Assembly (NCBI RefSeq): GCF_023050945.1
Contig: NZ_JALKIM010000040.1
Span: forward strand, 1-32,172
Direction of reading: 5' to 3'
Source: Anaerobiospirillum sp. NML120448
Lineage (GTDB): Bacteria > Pseudomonadota > Gammaproteobacteria > Enterobacterales > Succinivibrionaceae
Length of the DNA: 32,172 nucleotides
Shown: positions 31,355-32,172 of the stretch, in pieces
How positions within the stretch are numbered: the stretch's first letter is position 1
Layout of the letters: each line of letters starts with the position of its first letter
Position numbers and translations under genes: made by a program
Notes under the pieces: model-generated
The model's input: the letters and a program-made list of their open reading frames with translations, nothing else
What the model was told of the DNA's origin: nothing
Database searches by the model: none

Positions 31355-32172
31355 TCAGCAATTATTTACAGTCCTATCATACCTAGATGCTTTAACTATC
31401 GTAAGCCATTCTATACCAAGGCATAATAGGACTTGATAAGTAAATGGCGTAAGGTTATGCAAAGAGGCAATGCCATCATCTGAGTAAGTCAAAGTAATAG
31501 GCTTAACTTCTGCCATATAGTAAAGAACAGATTCTGTTGTAATTGGGTTTTCAGGAATATTTTTCGCACGAGAAGGCACTTTAAACTGAGGATCAATAGC
31601 TGCCTCCTGCCTTAACTTAAACTGGATATAGGCATAGGCAAGAACGCAAATATTGATAAGCCATAAAAGACCACATATTCTCTCAGGTTTCTTTAGATAG
31701 ATAGCATTAACAAACAGAGTTTTACTTTTAGCGAGTCTCCATGTTTGCTCAATCACATTGTTGTGGCGATACATTTCAAAAAGCTCAGCCATTGTCCAGT
31801 TGCGTGATATATCAGTAGTGGTAATAACAAACTTACATTCACTCTCGATAGCAGCAGCTACAACATCATTATCAACCTCTACATTTAGAGGAAAGAAGAA
31901 CTTATCCTTAGTAATGATCTTCTCTTGATACTTAGAAAGATCTTTGCATGGTCGTCCCTTAGGTTTTACAGTATAGGGTGCGTTAACTATTTCATCAGAA
32001 TAGCCTTCATTAATCACAAGCTTAGTGAATCTTAAAAGCTTCTTTACCTTTTCTAAGTGCTTGGTTGCATCAGGTAAACAGTTAAAGTTACGAGATAGCA
32101 TCTCGATAATTTTCTTCTGTTCCTTTTTTGCCTTCTTTTGAATAGTCCTTTCTTTTTGAGACTTTAAAGATG
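31355..32172 (-). CDS. IS1634-like (IS4-related) DDE transposase, C-terminal part
   Basis: The frame stays open to the right edge, so the N-terminus is outside the window; ATG at 32101 is internal. ITTTDISRNWTMAELFEMYRHNNVIEQTWRLAKSKTLFVNAIYLKKPERICGLLWLINICVLAYAYIQFKLR-type text (residue runs YRHNNVIEQTWRLAK and PERICGLLWL) matches the last catalytic region of IS1634-family transposases, where the Glu of NNVIEQ is the third acidic residue. The stop is TGA at 31357-31355. The element end should lie at ~31333, where the tnpA reading breaks. No GGTTACC terminal repeat is there, so this element is probably not the parent of the MITEs. Confidence 0.82.
   Translation of the reverse strand, partial: SLKSQKERTIQKKAKKEQKKIIEMLSRNFNCLPDATKHLEKVKKLLRFTKLVINEGYSDEIVNAPYTVKPKGRPCKDLSKYQEKIITKDKFFFPLNVEVDNDVVAAAIESECKFVITTTDISRNWTMAELFEMYRHNNVIEQTWRLAKSKTLFVNAIYLKKPERICGLLWLINICVLAYAYIQFKLRQEAAIDPQFKVPSRAKNIPENPITTESVLYYMAEVKPITLTYSDDGIASLHNLTPFTYQVLLCLGIEWLTIVKASRYDRTVNNC

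Noticed and set aside
31333-31386. Natural C-terminus of the IS200-like TnpA
   Set aside because: After CGVL the residues do not match the family, and the catalytic Tyr helix is absent; this is read-through into the IS1634-like element.

Overview
The window looks like an AT-rich gammaproteobacterial chromosome segment. The housekeeping genes are of enterobacterial/Aeromonadales type: FabB with E. coli residue numbering, a 410-residue SerA, an AroG-type DAHP synthase, YbaK, and a ycgL gene divergent from minCDE. The low GC content, long AT-rich intergenic spacers and a formate/nitrite-family transporter would fit an anaerobic, fermentative lineage such as Succinivibrionaceae. That placement is inference only.

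Layout. Bases 1-126 are the 3' end of an insertion sequence (IS): a transposase tail and a terminal repeat. Next come a possible 50-residue membrane protein, infA and an FNT-family transporter (all minus). The plus-strand genes fabB, rsuA, a small secreted four-cysteine protein, a glycerate-dehydrogenase-like enzyme and cutC follow, mostly as single genes with clear terminators. pfkA, tpiA, a Nif11-domain protein and ybaK are on the minus strand. xthA, a GNAT acetyltransferase, aroG, serA and a secreted protein are on the plus strand. aroG is preceded by a previously uncalled 51-residue leader peptide ending in a tyrosine run.

Bases 20.7-24.9 kb hold three identical tRNA-Leu(UAA) genes. Between the first and second lie three ~104-128 bp repeats and a predicted 29-residue membrane peptide gene. 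The second and third form inverted 212-bp arms around a lone cytosine-5 DNA methyltransferase. The min operon (minC, minD, minE on minus) follows, with ycgL divergent. MinD carries an unusual ~143-residue charged N-terminal extension, and a 187-bp spacer with a long hairpin separates minD from minE.

From 29.2 kb to the end is a nest of mobile elements. A HAMP-SpoIIE phosphatase gene has lost its 5' part next to an IS200/IS605-like element. Its 3' end has been replaced by two different MITE-like elements, each with a target-site duplication. A second copy of one MITE interrupts the IS200 tnpA after codon 4, and an IS1634-like transposase cuts off the tnpA 3' end and runs out of the window. The 182-bp MITE shares its terminal repeat with the IS end at bases 98-126, so that IS is the likely source of its transposase.

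Most interesting: the tyrosine leader of aroG, the extended MinD, the 29-residue peptide gene, the methyltransferase between inverted tRNA genes, and the reconstructable transposon nest.
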